A stretch of 64,000 bases of DNA from Pseudogulbenkiania subflava DSM 22618 (GCF_900177275.1 NZ_FXAG01000018.1:31007-95006); one strand, 5' to 3'. Counted from the first letter of the stretch, positions 1-8,046 are shown. Made by a program: numbers and translations. Notes: generated by a model from the sequence alone, not told the origin.

Positions 1-1985
1 ATGGTTGTGCCATTGCCCGGACCGGGGGAGATGGCTGGCACTATGTTTTCCGCGCTCACGATGGGCAACGTTTGCCGGGCAAGTTGGGACTAGGCATCGA
101 CTTGTTACATGGTGATCGCTTCTTCATCGTGGAGCCGAGTACACACCCCAGCGGCAAACAGTATCGATGGGAACGTGGATTTAGCCCATTGGATATACCA
201 GAGCTGCCACCTCTGCCAGATGAATGGGCAGCGCAGGCAACTCCGGTATATCCAATCTCCCATTCGAGGGATTTGGAAGACGCTCTTTCTCTCCTTGATC
301 CGCGTGAGCCTGAGACGCCTGAGAAAGTCGAAATCGTGCGTTCGGCTCTTGAGGCAATAAGCCCGGATTGTGGCCGCGATACTTACCTGCGCGTTCTGAT
401 GGCTTTGCAATCTACCGGCTGGGATGACTGGAAGCAGATGGCCGAAGAGTGGGCCGATGGGAGCATGTGTGGACAGCCCTGTAGCCTGTTTAACGAGCAG
501 GATTTCACGCGAGACTGCGAAGGGCTGAAAGTTGATGGCGGGGTATCGCTAGGCACTCTATTCCAGTATGCCAAGCAAGCCGGCTGGAAAGACCCTCGCA
601 GCGATGTCTCTCTGCATGACTTTCACGGGGACGCAGACAACGGACACCGATTCGCCGAAAAGCATCGCGGGCAATTTTTGTTCATTCATTCGGACAAGGT
701 TTGGCTTCAATGGGATGGGATGCGCTGGGCAAAGTGCGAACAGGGAGAGGAGCGTGCCGCAGCGAGGCAGGTCGCCCTGGAAGGGCTGGACGATGCTCAA
801 GCAGCGATGAAGGCCAACCCGACCGACCGAACACGAGACGATTGGCGCCAAGCAACCAGCGTTTTTCGCAATGAGAAACGTCACGAGGCGTTGTTGCGCG
901 TTGCATCAACCGAGCCCGGTATGAGCATTAGCAACCCTGGCCAGTTAGACGCAAATCCTTTGCTTCTCGGTGTGCGTAACGGCGTTGTCGACCTGAGAAC
1001 CGGCACCCTACTGCGGGCCAGCCCGGAAATGCGCATCTCCCGCCAAGCCGGCGCGGCTTTCAACCAAGGAGCACAGTGCCCTCGATGGCTGAACTTCTTA
1101 CATGACGTGTTCGAGGGGGACGAGGCGGTGCTTGGATTTGTCCAACGTGCTGTCGGCTACACCCTTACTGGTCTGGTTGACGAGGAAAAAATGTTTTTCC
1201 TTTTCGGTCAAGGAGCAAACGGCAAAAGTGTTTTTGCGAATGTCCTGCATGCTGTATTCGGCGAATACGCAGTGAATGTCCGGTCATCGTTGCTGACACG
1301 CGATCTTCGCGGACAAAACAGCGAAGGCGAGCGAGAAAAAATCCGGCTGCCCGGCTCTCGATTGGCGCTCATCAATGAGGTAGGGAGCCATGATGTGTTC
1401 GACGATGCACGCCTAAAAGAACTGGTTGCACGAGACCCCATCGGCGCGCGGGCTCTGTATGGCGAAAGCTATCAATTCATGCCAACGCACAAGATTTTTC
1501 TCCGAGGCAATCATCAACCAGGCGCCATGGATTCTGGCGATGGCTTCTGGCGGCGAATGGTGCTAATCCCATTCAAGCGACAGTTCGCCGAGCATGAGCG
1601 CATTCCCGACCTTGAGCGGCGAATTCTCGAAGCGGAACGAGATGGCATCCTTGGGTGGATGGTGAACGGCTGCATTGCCTGGCGGCGCGACGGATTAGGC
1701 ATCCCTGACTCCATCCGTACGGCCTCAGATGAATATCGCCGCGATACCGATTTGATGGGGGAGTGGCTAGAGAGCTGCTGCAAGGTTCGCCCACGCGAGG
1801 AAACGCCGGTTGGAGTGCTGCACGAGAGCTATTGTCGATTCTTGCGTGAGGCCGGCGTAAACATCCCTAGCCGAAGCGTGTTCGGGCGGCAGCTTGCTAA
1901 TCGCGGCTACCAAACACGCCGAAGCAACAGCAATCGGTTTGTGATGGGGCTGTCCTTTGACGAGTGGAGGGACGACGAGTTGTAA
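1..1985 (+). CDS. Phage/plasmid primase-helicase (Prim-Pol, PriCT-2, D5-type helicase), 5' truncated by window edge
   Basis: The frame is already open at base 3, so the gene starts upstream of the window. The first ~50 codons match the end of a bifunctional primase/polymerase domain (GGDGWHYVF, GLGID, then a PSTHPSG stretch). A PriCT-2-like segment follows at about 250-590, then a D5-N-like region and a superfamily 3 helicase: Walker A GQGANGKS near 1206-1229, Walker B-like LALINEV near 1360-1380, and a sensor region ending in FLRGNHQPG. Such proteins prime and unwind DNA at the origin of phages, P4-like satellites and integrative elements. A TTG at 72 could serve as a start, but it would cut the Prim-Pol domain, so it was not chosen. 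The iteron-like inverted repeat directly downstream supports a replication role. Confidence 0.93.
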   Translation, partial: GCAIARTGGDGWHYVFRAHDGQRLPGKLGLGIDLLHGDRFFIVEPSTHPSGKQYRWERGFSPLDIPELPPLPDEWAAQATPVYPISHSRDLEDALSLLDPREPETPEKVEIVRSALEAISPDCGRDTYLRVLMALQSTGWDDWKQMAEEWADGSMCGQPCSLFNEQDFTRDCEGLKVDGGVSLGTLFQYAKQAGWKDPRSDVSLHDFHGDADNGHRFAEKHRGQFLFIHSDKVWLQWDGMRWAKCEQGEERAAARQVALEGLDDAQAAMKANPTDRTRDDWRQATSVFRNEKRHEALLRVASTEPGMSISNPGQLDANPLLLGVRNGVVDLRTGTLLRASPEMRISRQAGAAFNQGAQCPRWLNFLHDVFEGDEAVLGFVQRAVGYTLTGLVDEEKMFFLFGQGANGKSVFANVLHAVFGEYAVNVRSSLLTRDLRGQNSEGEREKIRLPGSRLALINEVGSHDVFDDARLKELVARDPIGARALYGESYQFMPTHKIFLRGNHQPGAMDSGDGFWRRMVLIPFKRQFAEHERIPDLERRILEAERDGILGWMVNGCIAWRRDGLGIPDSIRTASDEYRRDTDLMGEWLESCCKVRPREETPVGVLHESYCRFLREAGVNIPSRSVFGRQLANRGYQTRRSNSNRFVMGLSFDEWRDDEL

Positions 1986-2090
1986 CAGTGCGGCAAGTGC
2001 GGCAAATGGCCCGGTTTACCAAAACTTCCTTATATGAGCGATATAGGAAAGTTTATGTAAATCACGCGATTTGCCGCACTTGCCGCACTG
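1986..2090. repeat. Nested inverted repeat with tandem 9-mers, candidate replication origin
   Basis: Bases 1986-2006 and 2070-2090 are perfect 21-bp inverted copies. Each arm carries two tandem copies of GTGCGGCAA (or its complement). Inside is an AT-rich second palindrome, 2022-2035 against 2041-2054 (12 of 14 pairs), with a 5-nt loop. The structure starts one base after the primase stop codon. Paired iterons flanking an AT-rich palindrome beside a P4/D5-type primase-helicase fit an origin or a crr-like site bound by the helicase; that role is inference. It could also act as a strong bidirectional terminator. Confidence 0.8.
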
Positions 2091-2152
2091 CGACAATTCA
2101 CCCCTCGGCCGACATGTACCCACTATCGAAATTAGCATTTGGGCGGAAACGG

Positions 2153-2521
2153 TCAAGACCCTTGGCTACCAGCTACTTGCGGGCACCTATACGCCCTACC
2201 CACCGCAGTCGTGTTTGTCGTTCCAAGCGAACCCCAGGCGTTTGTGTTCTTCATATCCTGGATGTAGACCACGTTCCCGCCCAGCTCATATGCCTGGTTT
2301 CTCATGTCATTCCTAGCCCCGATTAGCAAGTTCTTGTTCGACGTGTAGTCGCCAGTGAACCAGTTGCCCTGGCTCCCAACGACCTCACCGAGGAATTTGC
2401 AGGAGGCTTTCGGCGGTGGCTCGTTGACGATTTCTACAAAAGCAGCCTCAGGACGCACAGGGATGGCCGAACAGCCAGCCAAAACGAGAGCACAAGCAGC
2501 ACCCAGTATCGCCTTGTTCAT
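2153..2521 (-). CDS. Small lipoprotein, DUF4156-like
   Basis: A 122-aa lipoprotein. It has a short Lys-containing N-terminus, a hydrophobic stretch and a lipobox LVLAGC, so it should be lipidated and membrane-anchored in the envelope. The mature part (KASCKFLGEVVGSQGNW, then an NKNLLIGARNDMRNQAYELG segment and NVVYIQ) resembles DUF4156 lipoproteins of proteobacteria, whose function is unknown. The start at 2521 was chosen over an upstream one because GGAG lies about 6 nt before this ATG and the signal peptide begins here. It sits among mobile-element genes and converges with the primase gene. Confidence 0.75.
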   Translation of the reverse strand: MNKAILGAACALVLAGCSAIPVRPEAAFVEIVNEPPPKASCKFLGEVVGSQGNWFTGDYTSNKNLLIGARNDMRNQAYELGGNVVYIQDMKNTNAWGSLGTTNTTAVGRAYRCPQVAGSQGS

Positions 2522-2928
2522 ATTCACTCCATTTTCTGATGCGGAAAGCATACTGGAGGATGCCGGCTGGTGCCAAGGCGAGCCCGAAAAATTCATGAAG
2601 AACGGGGCTCAGCGCCCCCCCGACACCCCGTCACCCCCAGGAGGGACCCGCTCACCCTCCTTTCGACTTTTTCCCTTTTCCCGCCGCGAAGCCGGGCCAG
2701 GGCAAGGCATGCACGCATTAACATAATAAAACACACGCACTAGGGCAGGCCCATATGCACGCCACCAGGTACACACGCATCCAGACAAGGCCACCAGGCA
2801 ACACTCTGCCTGGAGGGAGCCCCTTACACCGGCCCCCAGGACAGGCGACCAGGACGCAAAAAGGGCGAGCCACAAAGCCCGCCCCACAGGGTAACAAAAA
2901 GGCCGGCCACCAGGGCCAGCCGTCTAGC
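2522..2928. other. Intergenic stretch without a supported gene
   Basis: About 400 bases, GC-rich at the left with A/T-rich patches near 2720-2740. Reading frames exist on both strands, but none has a ribosome binding site, domain or convincing composition. It presumably holds the promoter of the lipoprotein gene on its left side. Confidence 0.5.
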
Positions 2929-3156
2929 TTACTCGCTGGGCTTCTGCTCTATTGTCTCGCGCCAGTGTTTCAACGTGGCTGTGGCCCGGCGCAGTTGGTC
3001 CGACGTGGGCGACAAGAAACAGAACAGCGCAAAGCCGAGGACTGCGAAAAATATTGCCTGACCAAGGTTACCTAATACCAGACATACCAGAGCAGCCACC
3101 AAGGCCGCCAGGATAGACCCCACGGCCAGCAGGGCAGACAAAAGAACAGGAATCAC
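2929..3156 (-). CDS. Small predicted membrane protein
   Basis: 75 aa with a GTG start preceded by GGGAG at 7 nt. Residues ~2-25 and ~27-50 are two hydrophobic segments (LLSALLAVGSILAALVAAL; FFAVLGFALFCFL) followed by a charged tail with SDQLRRA. It is probably an inner-membrane protein with a cytoplasmic tail. No family is recognised. Size and topology would also fit a holin-like or element-encoded accessory protein, but no lysis genes are nearby. It lies in the low-GC accessory region. Confidence 0.5.
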   Translation of the reverse strand: MIPVLLSALLAVGSILAALVAALVCLVLGNLGQAIFFAVLGFALFCFLSPTSDQLRRATATLKHWRETIEQKPSE

Positions 3157-3621
3157 AGATTACTCCCGCGCCTGAAGATGGCCGATTGTAGCGTGCGTCT
3201 TTCGATACAGCCACCAAACGCGCGCGGCCACATGGCCAAGAAAGCACGTATATAGGTAGTCACTCACGCACACAGGCACTCATTCAGATAGAAATAGCGA
3301 ACTGAATAGCGGCGATGCACTTCACGTGGCAAAAGCAAAGGATGGATCGAAAGACCTCTAAGCAGGCTGACCTGATGAAATCAAGAACAGGCCGCTTGGC
3401 CCTCTAGCCTCCAATGTTTACATGACAAAACCAAAAAACCAGCCTTGCGCTGGTTTTTTCATGTAGGGCTGCGAGTAACCCAATGGCAAGCATGGCCTTA
3501 GCAGTCCACGTTAGTCAGGTGATGGTCAAGGGATCAGGCCAAGCAGAAGATAGGAGGAGGAGAATGAGCCAAGGGGGAGGCCTTCCATATTTGACTGTGG
3601 GCAATCTAGCCCAAAGTAGGC
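3157..3621. other. Intergenic stretch containing a bidirectional terminator
   Basis: No supported gene. The only clear element is the terminator at 3433-3459. The segment 3157-3430 shows no domain, tRNA or obvious promoter. A plus-strand frame at 3483-3692 lacks a ribosome binding site and overlaps the better-supported 40-aa minus-strand gene. Confidence 0.5.
3433..3459. terminator. Bidirectional rho-independent terminator
   Basis: An 11-bp perfect stem (3433-3443 pairing with 3449-3459) with loop CTTGC. The A-tract on one side and T-tract on the other make it functional in both directions. It separates the 2929-3156 gene from the small-protein pair and kinase operon to the right. Confidence 0.85.
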
Positions 3622-3744
3622 CTATATGTGATCTTCCTTTTCTTTCGGCTGGTCATCATCCTCGGCACGATGAGTATCGGCGTACCAAGTGACGGCACCA
3701 GCAAAGACCAGGATCGCTAGCATCATCCACATCCCCTGGTTCAT
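3622..3744 (-). CDS. 40-aa single-pass membrane protein, translationally coupled
   Basis: A very short gene whose ATG (3744-3742) overlaps the TAA of the upstream 67-aa gene as TAATG, the classic arrangement for translational coupling. The peptide has a hydrophobic N-terminal half (MWMMLAILVFAGAVTW) and a highly charged acidic/lysine tail (RAEDDDQPKEKEDH). This predicts one membrane helix with a cytoplasmic tail. No family is recognised. The coupling and the sensible protein composition support it as a real gene despite its size. Confidence 0.6.
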   Translation of the reverse strand: MNQGMWMMLAILVFAGAVTWYADTHRAEDDDQPKEKEDHI

Positions 3745-3947
3745 TAGTTAGCTTCCTTGTCGTGGCTTCGACGCAACCGCATGGACATTGCAATCAAAGC
3801 GATGCCAGAGACAACAAAGTAAACCGCCCCCGCGGTGCTGAAATTATCCAAATACAGTCTGCCGGCAATACCGCCTAGTATTGCGACCGTCCCTACATTA
3901 CCGAAAATATTTGCGATGCCTTCACGTTGTGCTTTGTTAAACTTCAT
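3744..3947 (-). CDS. 67-aa predicted membrane protein
   Basis: The N-terminus is amphipathic (MKFNKAQREGIANIFGN), then come two hydrophobic segments (VGTVAILGGIAGRLYL; AGAVYFVVSGIALIAMSM) and a basic end (RLRRSHDKEAN). AGAGG precedes the ATG by about 10 nt. It is first of a two-gene unit with the 40-aa protein that overlaps its stop codon. No function can be assigned. The pair sits about 0.4 kb downstream of the kinase operon on the same strand, so it may be an accessory part of that cassette or an independent unit. Confidence 0.65.
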   Translation of the reverse strand: MKFNKAQREGIANIFGNVGTVAILGGIAGRLYLDNFSTAGAVYFVVSGIALIAMSMRLRRSHDKEAN

Positions 3948-4374
3948 CTGAGCAGACCTCTTTCATTGCTGCAATGCGGCCTTCCTAAATTACTTACCAG
4001 CCTTCGAGTCCCTTAAGGGCAAAAGCGAGCAAGGTATACAGCGACCACGCTGTGATCTTCCTCCAGCCAATCTACCAGATGTGCATGTACTGGAGCATAT
4101 TGACCGTTATGCCGGTTCAAGCATGACCAGCATGCTGGTGACCGCTGACAACCAGAGAACGGACATCGCAGTGGGCATAAGGCAGTGACTCAGTTCGACC
4201 TTTTGCGGTCTTTCGAGCCTTCACGCCGAGCGGCCGATCAGTGGTGGGGCTACCCTTTACTTGGCAAGGTTCATGAGCAGAGTGCAGATGCCCCCGCCGT
4301 AGGCACCCGCCGCGTCTAGGAGGTATTCTTTGCCATCGCCAAGCCTCCCAGAGAGCCGAAACGGCGGTGGAACG
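3948..4374. other. Intergenic stretch downstream of the kinase operon
   Basis: About 430 bases with frequent stops in all frames. It includes a short palindrome CATGACCAGCATGCTGGT near 4120 but no T-tract terminator. No gene, RNA or mobile-element signature could be supported. It probably contains the promoter for the small-protein pair and decayed sequence. Confidence 0.4.
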
Positions 4375-5496
4375 CTACGGGTTCAGTAAAAGTAGTACTG
4401 GCGAGCAGCGCTCCTTTGGCTTCCCCGCCGCAATACCAAAGTTTACGCGCTGACCAATCTTGGGCTTGACTCCTGCACTGAAGAATTCGCTGAGATGAAA
4501 GAAAACAGAGCCCCCACCATCTACTGATATGTAACCGGCCGTAGCTGTTCCGCCGTTTGCGTACTTGTGGGGATAGGTCGCTATCACCCCAGTCTTTCTC
4601 GGTGCAGCCGAGTAGCAGAGAGCTTCGCATCTTTGTACGACTTCATCCGCCTTAAGCCGAAGCTCAGGGTCAATCTGCAGGCAACTATGTACGAGAGACC
4701 ATAGTTCCTGCTCTAGTAGGGCCGTTTCCTGATGCGTCCCAAACCATTCGGGAGACTTCAATTCGATTTTCCCGGTCAGTTGCGCTTGTGCCATTTTCAT
4801 GATGGCTCCTTTGCCCCCGCCGAAAGGTGGCTTTCCTAGTAGCAAGTGGCAGGCGATTGCACCTAGTGCCCAGATGTCAGCTGGCTGGCCAGCGCTTGAC
4901 CAATCATTCCAGCATTCCGGGGCCAAATACGGAACCGCCCCGAGAAGCGTACTCGATGAAGTCAGAGTGTTTTCATCTTGCTCGAATTTCTCAATCTCGG
5001 CTTCCAGTTCCTTCTCGGCAAGCTTAGCGATGCCAAAGTCGGTCAACTTGATGATGTCCATGTGACCATCGGCGGACGTCATGATGTTGCTGGGTTTGAG
5101 ATCGCGGTGGCAGATGCCCACCTTGTGCGCAGCCTGAATTCCCTTAGCGATGTTATGTACCACCCAAGCTGCGAGCGACGGGTCGAGAAAGGCAAAGTCG
5201 CTGGCGAGACGCCTGCCAAGATCCTTTCCTTCAATGAACTCCTCCACCAAGCATCGGTTGGGGCCTTCCTCGACATAGTCAAGAGTTGCTGCCACATTTG
5301 GGTGTACAACGCGGGCTCCCATCTGCGCGCCCCTACTAAAGCGCTTGTCCACGATTCCCTCGCGCGGCGTCTTCAGTGCAACGACTCGTTCCAGCGCAAG
5401 GTCGAAGCAACGATAGACCTCCTGCATACCACCTTCAAGGTGGAAAGCCTCAACCCTGTACCGCCCCGCGATGACCATGCCGGCCTTGAACTTCAT
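4375..5496 (-). CDS. Ser/Thr protein kinase fused to a C-terminal cold-shock-like domain
   Basis: 373 aa. A Hanks-type kinase domain spans ~10-290: ATP-binding region with VALK, catalytic loop HRDLKPSN, DFGIAKL, and APECWN, all intact. The last ~70 residues (GVIATYPHKY..., GYISVDGGGSVFFHLSEF, GQRVNFGI) match a cold-shock/OB-fold nucleic-acid-binding domain. The start at 5496 was chosen because GGAGG lies 7 nt upstream and the ATG overlaps the previous gene's stop as ATGA. It is third in a PP2C-kinase-kinase operon. The family phosphorylates Ser/Thr of partner proteins; the OB-fold suggests that RNA or DNA is sensed or that the kinase is targeted to nucleoprotein, which is inference. No membrane segment, so cytoplasmic. 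Confidence 0.9.
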   Translation of the reverse strand: MKFKAGMVIAGRYRVEAFHLEGGMQEVYRCFDLALERVVALKTPREGIVDKRFSRGAQMGARVVHPNVAATLDYVEEGPNRCLVEEFIEGKDLGRRLASDFAFLDPSLAAWVVHNIAKGIQAAHKVGICHRDLKPSNIMTSADGHMDIIKLTDFGIAKLAEKELEAEIEKFEQDENTLTSSSTLLGAVPYLAPECWNDWSSAGQPADIWALGAIACHLLLGKPPFGGGKGAIMKMAQAQLTGKIELKSPEWFGTHQETALLEQELWSLVHSCLQIDPELRLKADEVVQRCEALCYSAAPRKTGVIATYPHKYANGGTATAGYISVDGGGSVFFHLSEFFSAGVKPKIGQRVNFGIAAGKPKERCSPVLLLLNP

Positions 5497-6581
5497 ATAA
5501 CAACCTCCGGGTGCGACGAGAAGAATGTGACCCACTGCCTGGACGAACCCAAGCTAGTATCACCAAATCCAAGGACACACGCTTCGTGCAGCACGTTGCC
5601 AGGTTCAGCCGGTACGTTGTTGATGCTGACCGAACCGTCAACCTCAGCGATCGAGAATCGAAGACCGTCATAGGTGACTTTTAATTGGCCCAACGTACCA
5701 ATCTTCAACGTGACCGATGGCTGTTTCGCGGACAGCTCAAACACTTTATGCATACCTTGCACAAAGAGGCCACGATGCTTGTTCCGACTGAGGTGTCTAG
5801 CCAATACCGAACTGATCTGATCTGCTGAGGGCCGGTTCTTTGGCTGCGGATCAAGACACGCATAGAGAATGTCGATCACTTCTTTGTGAAGACCATCAGC
5901 TTGCTTGTCAGCGGTTGGCATCACGGTGCTAATGGATGAGGCACGCCCGGAGGTCTGCGGTGGCATCTCCAACAACTGCGTAGGGAACTTGGGATGGGCA
6001 AGCGCCCATGCACATACGCCTAGAGCATAGATATCCATCTCGGGCGTAATCGTCGCGCCCGGAACATACAGCTCTGGCGCTGCATAAATCAGCGTGCCCT
6101 TGTTTTGCTTAGTCTGATACCCGCCGTCTGATGACGATATTCCGAAGTCAAATAGCTTGACGACGCCAGCAGCCGACTCTTTGAAGTTGTCGAGTTTCAG
6201 GTCGCGGTGAACGATGCCAACTGCGTGCAAGTCGCGAAGAGCGCATGCAAGCTGATATAGGATTTTGATGTAGAGTTGTGGATTGCTCTCCGCCTCCTTA
6301 TGAAATGCGGAGAAGTCGCGGCCACGGAGACGCTCTATGACGACGCCCGTGATTTCACCATTATCATTCAAAATGACATCGTACACTTCGACAACATGAC
6401 GAGACCGGGCCTTGCAAAGGCCTTTGAGTTCGTTCTGAAGTTGAGCGTTGTTTGCTGTGTCCTGCATCACCTTCAACAGGACGACTCTTCGGAGGAAGGT
6501 GTCCTCAAGTGGGATAACTGTTCCGAATCCCCCTGCCAGTACGCTCTTCGTCAGAGTTTTGTATCGCTGCGGCAGTTTCAC
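5493..6581 (-). CDS. Ser/Thr protein kinase with a C-terminal beta-rich (possibly FHA-like) domain
   Basis: 362 aa. The kinase domain spans ~1-265: glycine-rich loop AGGFGTV, VVLLKVM carrying the ATP lysine, HRDLKLDNF, LFDFGIS, APELY and DIYALGV. All catalytic elements are present. The remaining ~90 residues form a beta-rich tail (SVTLKIGTLGQLKVTYDG, VSINNVPAEPGNVL, VLGFGD) that recalls the second half of an FHA phosphothreonine-binding domain; this assignment is weak. It starts 29 nt after the phosphatase gene and its stop overlaps the next kinase start (ATGA), so the three are one operon with likely translational coupling. Confidence 0.9.
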   Translation of the reverse strand: MKLPQRYKTLTKSVLAGGFGTVIPLEDTFLRRVVLLKVMQDTANNAQLQNELKGLCKARSRHVVEVYDVILNDNGEITGVVIERLRGRDFSAFHKEAESNPQLYIKILYQLACALRDLHAVGIVHRDLKLDNFKESAAGVVKLFDFGISSSDGGYQTKQNKGTLIYAAPELYVPGATITPEMDIYALGVCAWALAHPKFPTQLLEMPPQTSGRASSISTVMPTADKQADGLHKEVIDILYACLDPQPKNRPSADQISSVLARHLSRNKHRGLFVQGMHKVFELSAKQPSVTLKIGTLGQLKVTYDGLRFSIAEVDGSVSINNVPAEPGNVLHEACVLGFGDTSLGSSRQWVTFFSSHPEVVI

Positions 6582-6610
6582 CCCTCACTCCCTTTCATCT
6601 TCTTCTTAGC

Positions 6611-7738
6611 TTACTCGTCCTGCTTGGGTTCTTCGTTAATCATCACTTCAATCTTCGGCCTCGCCTCGTTGGATTCGGCCGTATCAAGTTTTAGCTGCAA
6701 CTCGTCTACGGTATCTCGGGGTTCCTTCTTTTTTGCTCTACGCTTCACCTTTTCTGACTTGCCGCGCGCTTGCGCGGACTTGCCTTCGCCTATCAAGTCA
6801 TTCGTAAAAATCTTGATCTTAGCGGACGGCAGCCACAAAGTGATTTCCATTTGCCGTCGACCATCTGAGGCCTGTACCTCTCGACCACCACACAGCCGTT
6901 CCAAATCACCAACGACAATCAACGAAGCGTTGTCCACGCCACCTACCCAATTTGCAAGGGCGATGGACCTTCGAACGGCGTCAATTGGCGTGCTTGCGTT
7001 TGCAACGGCGGTCTCGAAGTCCCTTGCCGCGCGCCACAATCCGTCTGAACCCAGCACAGCGCCGAGACGAAAGTGCTCTTTTGTGTATGTCTGGATACGC
7101 AATTCGTCTGCTGTTCTCCCGCTTTCCCCAATTGCCTGGGAGAGCCGACCTTGAAGTCCGCGTGCCTTGATTAGAGCGGCGGGGTTACCCGGTAGATTCT
7201 TCAGCTCGTTCTCAATCGTGTCGTCAATAGTGACCTGATTCAACTTGCTCGAACTTGGATCCCAACTGTACGCGCGGCTATCACCAACGTTAGCGCAGAC
7301 AAGATGCCCGCTCGCGGTGGTTAAGAGCATCACTAGAGTCGTCGCACCACGCCCTTGAAGCTCCTTTCGGACGAGGTCGTCGGCCCGCCTAACAAGAGCA
7401 ACGGCTAGTTCCTTCAAAGAAGGGTGTACCTGCTGCTGAGCGAGGTCGACAATGATGCTAGTAATCGCAATAGCTGCTGCCTGGTCACCCGACTCTGATC
7501 CACCGACACCATCACAGACGAGTGCGACCGTGTACGTTTCTGTATTGGGTGCCTCGATGCGCACAACCGCGATGCGATCTTCGTTCCGGTCTCGCTTGAA
7601 ACCAGGATGCGTGGCCATGGCGAGCCCAAGCTCGTCTATGACCATTTGCGAGGCTTGCGATCCGACGATCTCGTCCAGGATCGTGGCTTGGAGCAAAGGA
7701 GCTCCCGGGGGAGGGTTGTACGAGTTTTGGATCATCAT
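6611..7738 (-). CDS. PP2C-family protein phosphatase, first gene of a phosphatase-kinase-kinase operon
   Basis: 375 aa. The PPM/PP2C metal-binding motifs are complete: GFKRDRNEDR (~47-56), LVCDGVGGSESGD (~76-88), GDSRAY, VLGSDGLW and DNASLIVVGD. The enzyme should remove phosphate from Ser/Thr, most likely from products of the two downstream kinases. After ~residue 290 the chain is lysine-rich and low in complexity (KSEKVKRRAKKKEP), a possible docking or nucleic-acid-contacting tail. Two adjacent ATGs open the frame; the ribosome binding site is weak. Gene order and content match the KKP modules known from Pseudomonas Pf prophages; the carrier here is a primase-encoding element instead. Confidence 0.92.
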   Translation of the reverse strand: MMIQNSYNPPPGAPLLQATILDEIVGSQASQMVIDELGLAMATHPGFKRDRNEDRIAVVRIEAPNTETYTVALVCDGVGGSESGDQAAAIAITSIIVDLAQQQVHPSLKELAVALVRRADDLVRKELQGRGATTLVMLLTTASGHLVCANVGDSRAYSWDPSSSKLNQVTIDDTIENELKNLPGNPAALIKARGLQGRLSQAIGESGRTADELRIQTYTKEHFRLGAVLGSDGLWRAARDFETAVANASTPIDAVRRSIALANWVGGVDNASLIVVGDLERLCGGREVQASDGRRQMEITLWLPSAKIKIFTNDLIGEGKSAQARGKSEKVKRRAKKKEPRDTVDELQLKLDTAESNEARPKIEVMINEEPKQDE

Positions 7739-7995
7739 GCCTGTATGTTACCTTGAACAGCTGGCTCGGAGGCACAGCCTTCAGTCGGCCAACGCGACTG
7801 TTGCTGACCAGTCGCCGCAAAAGGTGTCACTCTAGACGCAAGTCTGTAGGAAGAAACTAACCTGCAGCGGTCTTCCGGGCAATCGGGCAATGGAGATCAA
7901 AGTCCGCTGCTGGCCGAACTCCGCCACCTGCAGCCCCGTGTCGTGGAGACGGCACAGCCGGCCATTTCTGTCACAACCAGCAAAGAGTGCCGTTG

Positions 7996-8046
7996 GTGGT
8001 CAGCGTGGACCGGCACCAGTGGTCAGATACGCCGGAATACGCCGGA
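7996..8046. repeat. Direct repeats resembling an IS21-family terminus (remnant)
   Basis: GTGGTCAG occurs at 7996-8003 and 8019-8026, and ATACGCCGGA occurs as a perfect tandem pair at 8027-8046. GGTCAG plus CCGGAATACGC-type repeats are typical of the multiple transposase-binding repeats inside IS21-family ends. No istA or istB reading frame remains next to it, so it would be a decayed or solo end. The repeats are certain; the family assignment is inference. Confidence 0.4.

Noticed and set aside
2609..2887. 92-aa minus-strand frame in the island
   Set aside because: GTG start without ribosome binding site, odd Cys/Trp/Arg composition and a Gly/Arg-rich tail typical of non-coding GC-rich DNA.
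3483..3692. 69-aa plus-strand frame
   Set aside because: No ribosome binding site or domain, and it overlaps the better-supported coupled 40-aa gene.
4100..4260. Decayed transposase or repeat downstream of the kinase operon
   Set aside because: Some phrases felt familiar from intergenic mobile debris, but stops occur in all frames and no ends or family signature could be shown.
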